A stretch of DNA of 64,000 bases from Chloroflexi bacterium HGW-Chloroflexi-4 (GCA_002840715.1 PHBW01000007.1:43653-107652); one strand, 5' to 3'. Counted from the stretch's first letter, positions 35,928-44,217 are shown. Notes: a model not told the origin generated them from the sequence alone. Translations and numbers: made by a program.

Positions 35928-37310
35928 CTACTTCTGTGGATAGAAACTGTTATCTTGTAAATCTTTGTCGATTTTATCAGCAGCAGCATCTAGCTCAGTT
36001 TGAATATCTGCACCTTTAATAATATTATCAAGGGCAGTATAGAATGCTGATGTGATCACGGGATAACCCGGGGTGATCGGACGTGGTGTGGCAATGTCAA
36101 CGCGAGCCAACTGCTCACCAAAAATACTTAAGCGACCACCTTTCTTAAATAAGTCTGATTGCTCGGTTGCAGAAAAGGTAGCAGGAACGGCTCCATTTTG
36201 GGTCACTGTTCGAAGTACTTCTTCTGGTTTCATTATAAATTCAATGAAAGCCATGGCTCCCTCAGGATTTTTACTGTCTTTTGTGATACCCCAAACCCAT
36301 GTACCGTTACCAGTAGCCTGACGTTCTCCAAAATTGGGCATAGGAATCAGAACAAAGTTTTCTTTTAGAGCATCATAATAAGTAGTAGTCATCCAGTGGC
36401 CACACCATCCTAAAGCAGCTTTTCCATTGACAAATTCGTTATCATCAGGAGGAGTGGAAGTAGCATAACCGTTATCAAATAAAGATTTGAACCAAGTAAC
36501 TGCTGCAACGGTTTTTTCACCATTAATAAATCCATCAGCCGTTTGATAGGTTGAGCGATCGATCAAATCACCACCATTACCCCAAATAACCGGTGTAAAA
36601 CCATAGGAATACCACTCACCAGCACCATAATTCATCTTTAAATCAATGGAGTATTCTGTTCCACCAACGCCTTTTACCTTTTCAAGAACTTCATTAAATT
36701 CTGCAAAGGTCCAGGCATCTTCCACACTTGTGGGGATTCGAACACCGGCTTCTTCCAAAATCGCTTTGTTTCCGCACAAGGCAAGTCCAGAATCATACTG
36801 ACCAATGCCGTAGATTTTGCCATCATACTTAAGTGAATCCAACACAGACGGGAATATATCAGCCTTGAGTTCAGCTGGAATCAAATCATCCAAAGGAGTC
36901 AGGTAACCACCCCAAGCATAGTTGAAAAGGAACGGACCATCAAAATCCAGAAGGTCAGGAAGCGTACCAGCTACTGCTGCTGCGTTGACAGCATCATTGT
37001 ATCCACTACCCGCGGCTGCTCCACCTGGAATTTCGTTAATGGTCATCCGATATTTTGTCTGAGAAGCATTGAAATCCTCAACTTGAGCCCGAAGAGTATC
37101 CGATTCACCAACAGACCCACCATGGAACCAGAGTGTTACATCAATCGGAGCTTCAGCAGACACAATGTCAGTAGGCAAGATTGCTTCTGTAACAACTGGT
37201 GCTTCAGTGACTTCTGGTGCTTGTGTTACAGCTGGTGAACAAGCAGCTATAGATGCAACAAAGAGAGTCAATACGCAGAAGCGTATAACCAGGGCTAATC
37301 GTTTATTCAT
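35928..37310 (-). CDS. ABC sugar-binding lipoprotein
   Basis: This 460-residue extracytoplasmic protein has a signal peptide with lipobox SIAAC (Cys24), a short Thr/Pro/Glu linker and the type II sugar-binding fold of the MalE/UgpB class (SBP_bac_1). AGGAG precedes the ATG at 37310; a longer frame upstream is not needed. It is the first structural gene after the LacI regulator and delivers the fructoside to the two permeases. Confidence 0.92.
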   Translation of the reverse strand: MNKRLALVIRFCVLTLFVASIAACSPAVTQAPEVTEAPVVTEAILPTDIVSAEAPIDVTLWFHGGSVGESDTLRAQVEDFNASQTKYRMTINEIPGGAAAGSGYNDAVNAAAVAGTLPDLLDFDGPFLFNYAWGGYLTPLDDLIPAELKADIFPSVLDSLKYDGKIYGIGQYDSGLALCGNKAILEEAGVRIPTSVEDAWTFAEFNEVLEKVKGVGGTEYSIDLKMNYGAGEWYSYGFTPVIWGNGGDLIDRSTYQTADGFINGEKTVAAVTWFKSLFDNGYATSTPPDDNEFVNGKAALGWCGHWMTTTYYDALKENFVLIPMPNFGERQATGNGTWVWGITKDSKNPEGAMAFIEFIMKPEEVLRTVTQNGAVPATFSATEQSDLFKKGGRLSIFGEQLARVDIATPRPITPGYPVITSAFYTALDNIIKGADIQTELDAAADKIDKDLQDNSFYPQK

Positions 37311-37422
37311 TTTTTCTCCTAAATAGTTGTTATGAGGATAATTAGTTACCAAATGACTTGTTGCAAAATTACAGGTTTATCGAATAAGACCTCCTTCCAT
37401 CAAACTCGCAAGACAATTTCAA

Positions 37423-38442
37423 CTATATGCTTTCACGACTGATAAACGGGCAGGAGATTTTTTCTTGAACTGCCGGCAATTTTTTTTCACTCTCGATAAG
37501 CTCTAATAAATGCTTTACTGCCCATCTTCCAATTTCGTAGTGCGGCAACGCAACAGTAGAAAGTGGAGGCTTTAAATAAACTGCTAATTGTTCCTGATTA
37601 TCATAGCCAACTACAGCCACCTCATTCGGGATTTGCTTTCCTAAAACAGCCAATGCTTGATAAGCACCAACTGCCATCAGGTCATTTCCGCAAAATATAG
37701 CAGTTGGTGGATTTGGTAGTGACATCAATGACATAGTGTTGTCATAACCACTATCAGGTCTCCAGTTACCATAACAAATTAAACTTGTATCGACCTCAAT
37801 GCCATGGGTTTCAAGTGCCTTTTTATATCCTTCCGAGCGAGCCTCGGTTGCATGCATCCAAGGTTCTCCATTAATCAATCCAATCCTATTATGTCCTGCC
37901 TTAATTAGCGCCTCAGTTGCTTTTCGACCCCCGCTTACTTCAGATGGAATAACAGAGGAGAATTCTTTGTCTATTGAAAAGCAATTCATAAGGACTGTTG
38001 GAATATTTCTTAGAGAAGCTGGAGGTGTAACCTGACGAGTAAACATAGCGGCATAAATAATTCCCTCAACTTCACGTTCAAGTAACGTTTGTATAGCCTC
38101 TTCTTCAACTTCCTTATTTCCGCCAGTATTCAACAAAACAAGCATTTTATTTGACGCCCATGCCATTTCTTGGGCACCCCGTAGCGTATCTCCTGCAAAT
38201 GGACTAGTACCAATTTCATCAGTCACAAAACCAATCATATGTGTACGGCTGTTTCTGAGATCATATACTGGTGACGAGTTGCGATATCCCAACGCTTTAA
38301 CCGCTTTTAGAACACGAGTTTTTGTTTCTTCTGAAATGTTCCCACTGGAAACATTGTTTAACACAAACGAAACAGTGGTTTGAGAAACACCAGCAAGTTT
38401 TGCTACATCGGTCATTGTTGGTCTGTGTTGGTTTTTATTCAT
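37423..38442 (-). CDS. LacI-family transcriptional regulator
   Basis: This 339-residue regulator begins with the LacI helix-turn-helix PTMTDVAKLAGVSQTTVSFVLNN, a hinge near residue 50 and a periplasmic-binding-like effector domain (ends around PPLSTVALPHYEIGRWAV). It lies directly upstream of the fructoside operon on the same strand and probably represses it until the sugar is present. Two overlapping palindromes in its own promoter suggest autoregulation. Confidence 0.93.
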   Translation of the reverse strand: MNKNQHRPTMTDVAKLAGVSQTTVSFVLNNVSSGNISEETKTRVLKAVKALGYRNSSPVYDLRNSRTHMIGFVTDEIGTSPFAGDTLRGAQEMAWASNKMLVLLNTGGNKEVEEEAIQTLLEREVEGIIYAAMFTRQVTPPASLRNIPTVLMNCFSIDKEFSSVIPSEVSGGRKATEALIKAGHNRIGLINGEPWMHATEARSEGYKKALETHGIEVDTSLICYGNWRPDSGYDNTMSLMSLPNPPTAIFCGNDLMAVGAYQALAVLGKQIPNEVAVVGYDNQEQLAVYLKPPLSTVALPHYEIGRWAVKHLLELIESEKKLPAVQEKISCPFISRESI

Positions 38443-38466
38443 ATATGCCTTCGCTCTGTAAAAAGT

Positions 38467-38497
38467 ACTAATTGATATTAGTAATTATAATTACTAA
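38467..38497. promoter_or_regulatory. overlapping palindromes upstream of the LacI gene
   Basis: TTAGTAATTATAATTACTAA (38478-38497) is a perfect 20-bp palindrome, and TACTAAT-TGAT-ATTAGTA (38467-38484) overlaps it. LacI operators usually have a central CG; the centre here is TA, so the regulator match is only likely. Confidence 0.5.
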
Positions 38498-38874
38498 TAA
38501 TATTAAGTCAATAAGCAATTTGTTGGACATAGATGGGGATTTTCAGTTTTCAGTCGAGGATGGTAATTATTAGTACCGTTTTACAAAATCGAAAAAGATA
38601 TATGTGTAATCTAAAATCTGCTGGCTCGTTTTTACCAAAAACTCTCGGGTCAAGTGATTTAGGGAAAAAAGCGGTCTTAGGTTAACCTTCTATGAGCCCA
38701 GCTCACAACCCCGGGTTCGTGGGTTCTAAATAAACTGATCACCTACACTAAAACTAGGCACTAGAATTTGTGCCTTTATGTCAGAGGTTCAATAGGATTT
38801 AGAAGCTGTACTCCGCAGCGAATTAGTCGAAGAGAATTATTGGGGACGATATCCCGAAAAATGTCATAACCTTG
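38498..38874. other. intergenic region at the left edge of the accessory island
   Basis: I see no gene in these bases. A short hairpin AGGCAC-TAGAATTT-GTGCCT (38756-38775) with T residues after it may end a transcript. Downstream of the antitoxin gene no toxin gene could be found. Confidence 0.45.
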
Positions 38875-39321
38875 TTAGCTGTATATCCCATACTTAATAC
38901 GTCGAAGTACATCTTCGACCTGCTTTGAACCGATATAAGTATTCAAAAGGTTAAATGGGATTTCTCCACCTAATCCACGGTTTGGCTTATAAAGCCATAA
39001 TCTTGCCTTTTCGGTGTCTCCAAAAATAGTGACCGTGCTCGCCACAACTCTGGCAACGCGGTAGAGAATATCAGATTCAATCGCAGTAAAGTGGTTATCA
39101 TTTTTCCTGCGAGTGAGTGTTCGGGTGGAAATTCCAAGAATGCTAGAAAGTTGGTTTTGGGAAAGACCAACCTCTTTTTGTAAAGCTTCAAACACTGAAA
39201 ATGGAAATCCTTTATGGACCAATAATCGCAGAGCACTCGGACTGTTGTTATTGATTAAGCAATCAGTACCAAGGATATTTTGTATGTTGATATTAATATC
39301 TGTGTCATTACGCGTTATCAT
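38875..39321 (-). CDS. Xre/MbcA/ParS-type antitoxin (DUF2384), without its toxin
   Basis: This 148-residue protein has an N-terminal helix-turn-helix (EALQKEVGLSQNQLSSILGISTRTLTRR) and the C-terminal toxin-binding domain EKARLWLYKPNRGLGGEIPFNLLNTYIGSKQVEDVLRR region that ends IKYGIYS, all typical of the Xre/MbcA/ParS family. Partners are RES-domain NAD-degrading toxins encoded directly after. Here only about 30 codons without resemblance to RES follow the stop, so the toxin is absent or lost. It may survive as a solitary regulator. Confidence 0.85.
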   Translation of the reverse strand: MITRNDTDININIQNILGTDCLINNNSPSALRLLVHKGFPFSVFEALQKEVGLSQNQLSSILGISTRTLTRRKNDNHFTAIESDILYRVARVVASTVTIFGDTEKARLWLYKPNRGLGGEIPFNLLNTYIGSKQVEDVLRRIKYGIYS

Positions 39322-39491
39322 GTGATTATTGTAGCATTGGATTTATGGGTTTTTCATATATACCGTGCGCAATATTAAATATACAACGATTCAAATAAAA
39401 TCAGAATAGATGGAAATCTTAGAAATCCAAGAAATGAAAGCTGGCTAAGAAGTCTCATCCATCTGTATAAGCCTGAGGTAAGGAACTTCCA

Positions 39492-39881
39492 TCAAAAAGT
39501 TATATTTGACTCCTTAAACTTATTAGAATGAAATTTTTCTCCAATAGTCTGCAATCTTTGCATCTCTAATAAATTAAGAGCGACGCGATTTATTGCAGCG
39601 ATGGTGTTCAGGTCCATTTCTTGCCCGTCAACCGTGTGAAAAGCATAGTCAAATGTTTCGGTGGGAACTTCTTCTTTAAGGAGTAGACGAGTTGGACAAC
39701 CAAATAGTTCAGAAATCCTTTCGAGTTTCCCGGTGGAGATATTTCGATCGCCATTTTCAAGTGATACTACAAAATCAAGATCTACTTCTAAATACTCAGC
39801 TAATTCTTCCTGCGATAACTTTGCTCTTTCCCGCAAAAACTTAACATTATTACCAATTATTATGGCTTGTTTTTCGCTCAT
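39492..39881 (-). CDS. Xre-family helix-turn-helix regulator
   Basis: This 129-residue protein has an N-terminal HTH_3 domain (NNVKFLRERAKLSQEELAEYL, then VDLDFVVSLENGDRNIS) and a C-terminal helix region (TIAAINRVALNLLEMQRL) that may mediate dimerisation. It stands alone on the minus strand between the antitoxin and DUF3892 genes. Small regulators of this type are common in islands. Confidence 0.85.
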   Translation of the reverse strand: MSEKQAIIIGNNVKFLRERAKLSQEELAEYLEVDLDFVVSLENGDRNISTGKLERISELFGCPTRLLLKEEVPTETFDYAFHTVDGQEMDLNTIAAINRVALNLLEMQRLQTIGEKFHSNKFKESNITF

Positions 39882-40082
39882 AAGGTTTATTAGGTTTCCT
39901 TTCTCTCAATTCGTAATACACTGAAATAATACATCTATTTGAGGATAATAAAACGTTGAATTACTAAGTTTAGACTTGGAACGATTTCGATAGGAATTAA
40001 GCAATGACAAGACCTATAGATAACTCTCAATTGTCGAACCGATTTTATGGGCTTCACAATTTTCAAAAAGAGTAAAAACACA

Positions 40083-40110
40083 AAAAGGAAGCTATGCTTC
40101 CCTTTTGTTC
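40083..40110. terminator. short bidirectional hairpin
   Basis: AAAAGGAAGC-TAT-GCTTCC followed by CTTTTGTT is well placed after the DUF3892 gene on the minus strand. Confidence 0.65.
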
Positions 40111-40172
40111 TCTAATAAGTTTCTAAATTTTATTACAGGTTTACATGCATGCCTTTTACCTTCATCTTCGAT

Positions 40173-40475
40173 CTATATTTTGCAATAAGGCAGACTATCA
40201 AGATTGTTGTCCTCAACTGCGTCAGCCGCGGATTTAATGTGATATTGTCGGCAGTAGGAACAATAATATTTTTCAACCCAGGCTGTTTTTCCACTTTTTA
40301 CTCCTAATGTGTAAAACCGATCCCCATTGGTCATCATTATGATTACCTGCGATAAGGTAAACCGTTGGTTATAATGTTCCGTTGTAGTTCCAACCCCGAC
40401 TGACACGATATGCGCATGCTTTGGTGGTTGAGATGCAGGTTCCTGGTTCGTGCAAATTATCCGATAAGTTGCCAT
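40173..40475 (-). CDS. DUF3892-domain protein
   Basis: This 100-residue protein shows ASQPPKHAHIVSVGVG, an LSQVIIMMTNGDRFYTLGVKSGKTAWVEKY core and a trailing CSYCRQYHIKS, which fits the DUF3892 layout (repeated strand pattern with a GDRFYT turn). It lies 41 bases after the DUF2188 gene. Both families are widespread small proteins of unknown function, often next to each other and to defence or mobile genes. Confidence 0.75.
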   Translation of the reverse strand: MATYRIICTNQEPASQPPKHAHIVSVGVGTTTEHYNQRFTLSQVIIMMTNGDRFYTLGVKSGKTAWVEKYYCSYCRQYHIKSAADAVEDNNLDSLPYCKI

Positions 40476-40516
40476 TTTAATCCTTTCAAAGCCACAAAAA
40501 CTGAATATTTGAGCAA

Positions 40517-40753
40517 CTAATGCTTTTTATCCTTCGGCGGACAGGGGTCCTTCCCATAACTATCTTTATCTCGAATTTTTCCATCCCTTCCATGAATAAC
40601 TACTTCAGAATGTTGATTTTTTGCAATTTCGCGAGCAGTATCAGTTGCTTGCGCCTGGGTGTTGGTTTCTTTTGTTATCTTTGAGTTCCCTTCACCACGA
40701 ACTCCCCAATTGCCGTTTGGCGTGGGTACAACATGTTGATTTTTTCCTGACAT
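40517..40753 (-). CDS. DUF2188-domain protein
   Basis: This 78-residue protein has the complete DUF2188 pattern: KNQHVVPTPNGNWGVRGEGN, TQAQATDTAREIAKNQHSEV, VIHGRDGKIRDKDSYGKDP. AGGAG precedes the ATG at 40753. It is divergent from the Xre-ImmA pair and precedes the DUF3892 gene. Function is unknown. Confidence 0.85.
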   Translation of the reverse strand: MSGKNQHVVPTPNGNWGVRGEGNSKITKETNTQAQATDTAREIAKNQHSEVVIHGRDGKIRDKDSYGKDPCPPKDKKH

Positions 40754-40794
40754 TTTATCTCCTAAATGCATTATTTAGTGGTCAATGCACAACA

Positions 40795-40823
40795 ATAATA
40801 GCATATTACAGTTATTAATGCAA
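40795..40823 (-). promoter_or_regulatory. promoter of the DUF2188 gene
   Basis: Minus-strand TTGCAT (40818-40823), a 17-base spacer and TATTAT (40795-40800) form a clear promoter. Confidence 0.65.
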
Positions 40824-40850
40824 GCCTCAGTTGTCATTTTACTAACAATA

Positions 40851-40885
40851 TTGACAATTTAACATTACGCTTGTACAATTAATGT
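40851..40885 (+). promoter_or_regulatory. promoter and likely operator of the Xre-ImmA pair
   Basis: TTGACA (40851-40856), a 17-base spacer and TACAAT (40874-40879) precede the Xre gene. The inverted half-sites ACATTA and TAATGT (40862-40885) flank the -10 box, as expected for autorepression by the Xre protein. Confidence 0.7.
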
Positions 40886-40918
40886 AAGAAATATGAGTTT
40901 TTCAAAAAGAGGAGAGAA

Positions 40919-41308
40919 ATGGATCCCAAGGAGCTTGGTCGTCAAGTCTTGGCAAAACGTAAAGAAAATGGGTGGAGTCAAGAAAAGCTCGGGGAGATGG
41001 CAGACATCTCCCGTAACTATGTTTCATTAATCGAACGAGGTGAAGCAGATAGCATTTCAATAAAGGTAATAAACAAACTAGCGACAGCATTCGGTGTATC
41101 ACCATCGTCTCTTGGAGAAGCCCAGTCGTCACCTTTAGTAATGATTCCCCCATCTTTACGGGATTTTGCACGGCAAAATAGTTTATCGTTTGATATTACC
41201 GAAAAACTAGCTAATCTTCCAAAAAGGGGAAGAGAACCTCAATCCGTAGAAGATTGGCAAAAATTATATGAAGTTATAAAAGATTTTTTTGATGGGGATT
41301 TTAAGTAA
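40919..41308 (+). CDS. Xre-family regulator of an ImmA-type pair
   Basis: This 129-residue protein has an HTH_3 domain (QVLAKRKENGWSQEKLGEMADISRNYVSLIERGEADS) in its first 65 residues and a helical tail. GAGG precedes the ATG. Its stop codon overlaps the start of the metallopeptidase gene by one base. In known pairs (such as ImmR-ImmA) the peptidase cleaves the repressor to switch on a mobile element. Confidence 0.88.
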   Translation: MDPKELGRQVLAKRKENGWSQEKLGEMADISRNYVSLIERGEADSISIKVINKLATAFGVSPSSLGEAQSSPLVMIPPSLRDFARQNSLSFDITEKLANLPKRGREPQSVEDWQKLYEVIKDFFDGDFK

Positions 41309-42198
41309 TGGTTTTTATCCATCCTGGAAAATTGTTTATTGAAATTCATAAAAACGTTGAGTCGCTTGAAGATGTTTTTGCTTATACTGAATTCTTGAAG
41401 GTAGAGTCTGGTATAAATGGAAATCTACCTGTTGATATATCAGCCATTTTAAATCACTTTCAAATTCCAATTCCGATTCTAAAACCTTTATCTGGAATTC
41501 AGGGTTTACTTTTGGACAAAGATCGTGGGATCATTGTTTTAAATTCAACAGATCCATCTAGTCGTCAAAAATTTACCCAAGCTCATGAATTAATTGAATT
41601 TCTATTTTCAGTCTTACCTAATGGAAGTGAGTTTGGTAATGGTTGGAAATTGAATAAACCAGGAGGATATAAGGAATCGACCAAAGAATTTATTTGTAAT
41701 TTGGCAGCGGCCAATCTACTAATGCCCTACGAATATATTAATCAGCTAATAAATCAACAAGGAGTAAATTTCGATTGTGCACGGATCATTTCAGATGAAT
41801 GCGAAATTTCATTATCTGCAGCACTGGTCCATCTTGCGAGATTAAGCCCTGGAAATCATTCGATTGTTTTATGGACATTGAAAAACAAACCCTCGGAAAT
41901 AAAGAACTGTCATACGAAAGATCAAATGTGTTTATTTGACGACAATATTTCTGGACCAGCAAAAAAAATACGCGTAGAATGGTCAATGGGCAGCCAAAGT
42001 GCGCCTTTTATTCCAAAGAACAAATCAATCGAAGAATCTTCATTAATCAATAAAGCTTGGAGTACAGGCTTATTCACCGAAGGAAAAGAGAGGTTAGATT
42101 TAGGGGGACGAAAATCAGCATTCTATCAAACACAAAATTGGCCATTTAAGAATAATGGTGAAACACAAGTATTGTCGCTGATTGAGTATCTAGGATAA
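41308..42198 (+). CDS. ImmA/IrrE-family metallopeptidase
   Basis: This 296-residue protein has the DUF955 core: KFTQAHELIEFLFS at residues 88-101 and EFICNLAAANLLMPYEYI about 35 residues later, which supplies the third ligand and the hydrophobic cap. The motif is HELIE rather than HExxH, so the second metal-binding His is replaced by Glu97. Some relatives have HELGE, but activity is not assured. It probably acts on the adjacent Xre protein. The C-terminal 100 residues are unrecognised. Confidence 0.85.
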   Translation: MVFIHPGKLFIEIHKNVESLEDVFAYTEFLKVESGINGNLPVDISAILNHFQIPIPILKPLSGIQGLLLDKDRGIIVLNSTDPSSRQKFTQAHELIEFLFSVLPNGSEFGNGWKLNKPGGYKESTKEFICNLAAANLLMPYEYINQLINQQGVNFDCARIISDECEISLSAALVHLARLSPGNHSIVLWTLKNKPSEIKNCHTKDQMCLFDDNISGPAKKIRVEWSMGSQSAPFIPKNKSIEESSLINKAWSTGLFTEGKERLDLGGRKSAFYQTQNWPFKNNGETQVLSLIEYLG

Positions 42199-42606
42199 AT
42201 GGATAATTTGTCATTTGCCTTAAAACTCAATTAGTGTCTATTTACATAGATTAGTTAGTATGTTTAGTTGGATTTTCTATACATTCAATTTTTAGTTATT
42301 CATGAAAATGAGGCACTTTAATCAGGGAGTCGTTTTTACCAGCATGTGTATCCGAGACATACTTAATAAACAACAATGCAAAGAAATAATCCTTTTATTG
42401 CGACTCGTCCATCCATCCGCGTAATTCGTCGCAGCTTTTCCAGAGCGAGCTATAGAATTCACTTTTCGTAATTGGCATGAGTAATTACCTGTTGTAACTT
42501 TTCTTTGACCAAGAAAATTATAGCGCAATCTAAAATTGGGTAACTTCGCATTTGCTTATTCGGGGTTTACCCTCCGCAGATATTAAAGAAGAAAAAAGTA
42601 AAAAAA
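42199..42606. other. intergenic stretch holding the hsdM remnant
   Basis: Besides the hsdM fragment I see only AT-rich sequence without a promoter or RNA gene. Confidence 0.5.
42296..42478 (-). pseudogene. hsdM: hsdM 5' remnant with in-frame stop
   Basis: Sixty codons read ITKSEFYSSLWKSCDELRG, WMDESQ, stop, then KDYFFALLFIKYVSDTHAG and 13 more before TAA. The start is the well-known beginning of type I restriction methyltransferases. The stop stands exactly where the conserved Tyr of SQYKDY should be, a single TAT-to-TAA change. The rest of the gene, about 450 codons, is missing. No hsdS or hsdR piece was seen. Confidence 0.85.
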
Positions 42607-43812
42607 TTAATGCGACGAAGATAAAGACTTCTCTAGATCTTCGATTACAAATGCTAGAGAGGTGTTATATACTTCCTGTTCAAGACAGCAAAAACTGGGA
42701 AATCCGTTTTTCTCACCAATAGAAAAAGTTGGCCCATATTTTCCACATGCACACTTCTTTTTATTTGGAGTAACAATCATCCCTGTGTTTTCAGTAGCAA
42801 TAAACGGGGGAAAGGACCAGATCATTGGGTTAATGACACATATTTGACCCTCTTCGCCGACAGACAGCTCTCCAAGCAAACAATAATCATCGCGGTTCCG
42901 AATTGAAACAACTACACCAAGAGGGACATGAAAGAAACCCGCCTCACATTGGGGAAAAATCTGCATTACTTCCATCACCCCATAATTCATCCTTTGGTTA
43001 TGAGAAGGAATCCCAAAAGCCAATTCGATTTTTTCTTTTATCCTTTTAATTTCAATCTTGTTTTGAATAATGGAATCTAGGCCGTCCGAGAGTAACGCTA
43101 AAGTTCCTAATGGCAAATCAAGGCTTTTCCCATTTCTTATTATCTCTTCTGATATCCGCATGAAATAATCCGTTGACCCATAAATATGAGTCTTTTGCGC
43201 TTTTTTCATCAACTGATGAACATCATCTACGACTTTAAATACATTAATCTTTTCTCCTGAAGTATCAACAGCATGGATGATCTGACTATTTGCCTTTTCA
43301 TAACCTATAACAACAGATAAAGCCTTTTTCATTGCTTTATCCACTTCAGTCGCGCCCTTATTGCCAGGAGTAAGAAAATAGAAATAATCTTCAGGAGAAA
43401 TATTATAAATATATCGAAAGCTCTTAGAAACTCCAATTAAAGAAAGATTCATACTATCTGCATCAAATGGATAAATCCTTAAATTACCAAGTTTACAATC
43501 GGAAACTGGAACATTTATTCGAAAGATAATAGAAGAATTTGGAAGGCTTAATATGTGTTCAATATCACAATTATTCTGATTTTGAAGACCTTGAATAAAG
43601 AAGATAGTTGGGAGTACTGCAATTGTGTAACTTCCCTGATAATAAGAGTAAGCACCTACATTAATTGAGAAATCTTTATATATAGGGTTTTTATCATAAT
43701 GATGATAAAAACAGATTTTTAAAGCGTTTAGAAGATCACTTTCAACATCAAGGTGATCCATATGGTATGAATTTGTTTCAGGCCAATAGAGTTTCGGAAT
43801 GTAGCGTGCCAT
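42607..43812 (-). CDS. unknown protein with an adenylate-forming (LuxE/PaaK-like) C-terminal pattern
   Basis: This 401-residue protein is not a standard family by eye. Its C-terminal part follows the order of adenylate-forming enzymes of the LuxE/phenylacetate-CoA-ligase type: NYGVMEV (276-282, where YGxTE is usual), FFHVPLGVVVSIRNRDD, GELSVGEEGQICVINP, a FPPFIATENTGMI segment (334-346) and CACGKYGPTF (354-363). DYFYFLTPGNKGATEV (142-157) could replace the usual Ser/Thr/Gly-rich P-loop. No good ribosome-binding site precedes the ATG. It lies just before the Tn7-like module, on the opposite strand, and may be cargo. Confidence 0.6.
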   Translation of the reverse strand: MARYIPKLYWPETNSYHMDHLDVESDLLNALKICFYHHYDKNPIYKDFSINVGAYSYYQGSYTIAVLPTIFFIQGLQNQNNCDIEHILSLPNSSIIFRINVPVSDCKLGNLRIYPFDADSMNLSLIGVSKSFRYIYNISPEDYFYFLTPGNKGATEVDKAMKKALSVVIGYEKANSQIIHAVDTSGEKINVFKVVDDVHQLMKKAQKTHIYGSTDYFMRISEEIIRNGKSLDLPLGTLALLSDGLDSIIQNKIEIKRIKEKIELAFGIPSHNQRMNYGVMEVMQIFPQCEAGFFHVPLGVVVSIRNRDDYCLLGELSVGEEGQICVINPMIWSFPPFIATENTGMIVTPNKKKCACGKYGPTFSIGEKNGFPSFCCLEQEVYNTSLAFVIEDLEKSLSSSH

Positions 43813-44217
43813 TAATTAATTCTATATCAAGAAGCAAATTCCTGATATATGATCTTTTTGTTATCGTAACAATTAGTGCAAATAGGAGTAAAATATTCTT
43901 AGTTGCACTTTCTTATCAACTATTCTTGCCAGGAAAAATATTGAACTCTCTGACAAGATAGCTTTAAAAGAGAATTAAGCGAGTGACAACTCTTTGCGCG
44001 ATCGCGGGGGAAAAGTAGGATTGCATAGTTTAAAACAAACTCACCCAGCTTTGCTTTTCGAGGGCTTTTAGCAGGGCGAGGATTCATTTTTACAATACTT
44101 TTATATCACAGTATTGCACTTAATTCAATATACCTTTTTGGTAAAACGATGAACCTCGTCTTGCAAATGACGAGGTTCTTTGTGTTTCAAATTTTCAAAT
44201 CAGAGAAAGGATTCAAT
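43813..44217. other. intergenic region upstream of the TnsA-TnsB gene
   Basis: These 405 bases should hold the transposase promoter and perhaps a transposon end. Several TTGCA(C/T) or GTGCAA copies (around 43877, 43911, 44020 and 44112) might be transposase-binding repeats. The palindrome CGCGATCGCG is at 43997-44006. No clear TGT/ACA terminus with a five-base duplication was found. Confidence 0.4.
44151..44177 (+). promoter_or_regulatory. hairpin in the transposase leader
   Basis: GAACCTCGTC and GACGAGGTTC form a perfect 10-bp stem with an 8-base loop, followed by TTTGTGTTT. It resembles a terminator or attenuator 40 bases before the transposase start. Confidence 0.65.

Noticed and set aside
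38683..38730. Possible tRNA fragment around GGGTTCGTGGG
   Set aside because: The T-arm-like bases do not form the required five-pair stem and no acceptor strand is near.
40919..42198. Toxin-antitoxin reading of the Xre-ImmA pair
   Set aside because: The ImmA-type core is a peptidase fold and the promoter design fits a mobile-element switch; nothing in the sequence points to toxicity.
42258..42290. Possible left end of the Tn7-like element, resembling the inverted right-hand flank (TATGTTTA, then TTGG and ATAC)
   Set aside because: The similarity is patchy, and the five bases before it do not match those after the putative right end, so no target duplication supports it.
43997..44006. CGCGATCGCG as a HIP1-like cyanobacterial repeat
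   Set aside because: Only two such sites occur in the window, the other within a terminator, which does not support an abundant repeat family.
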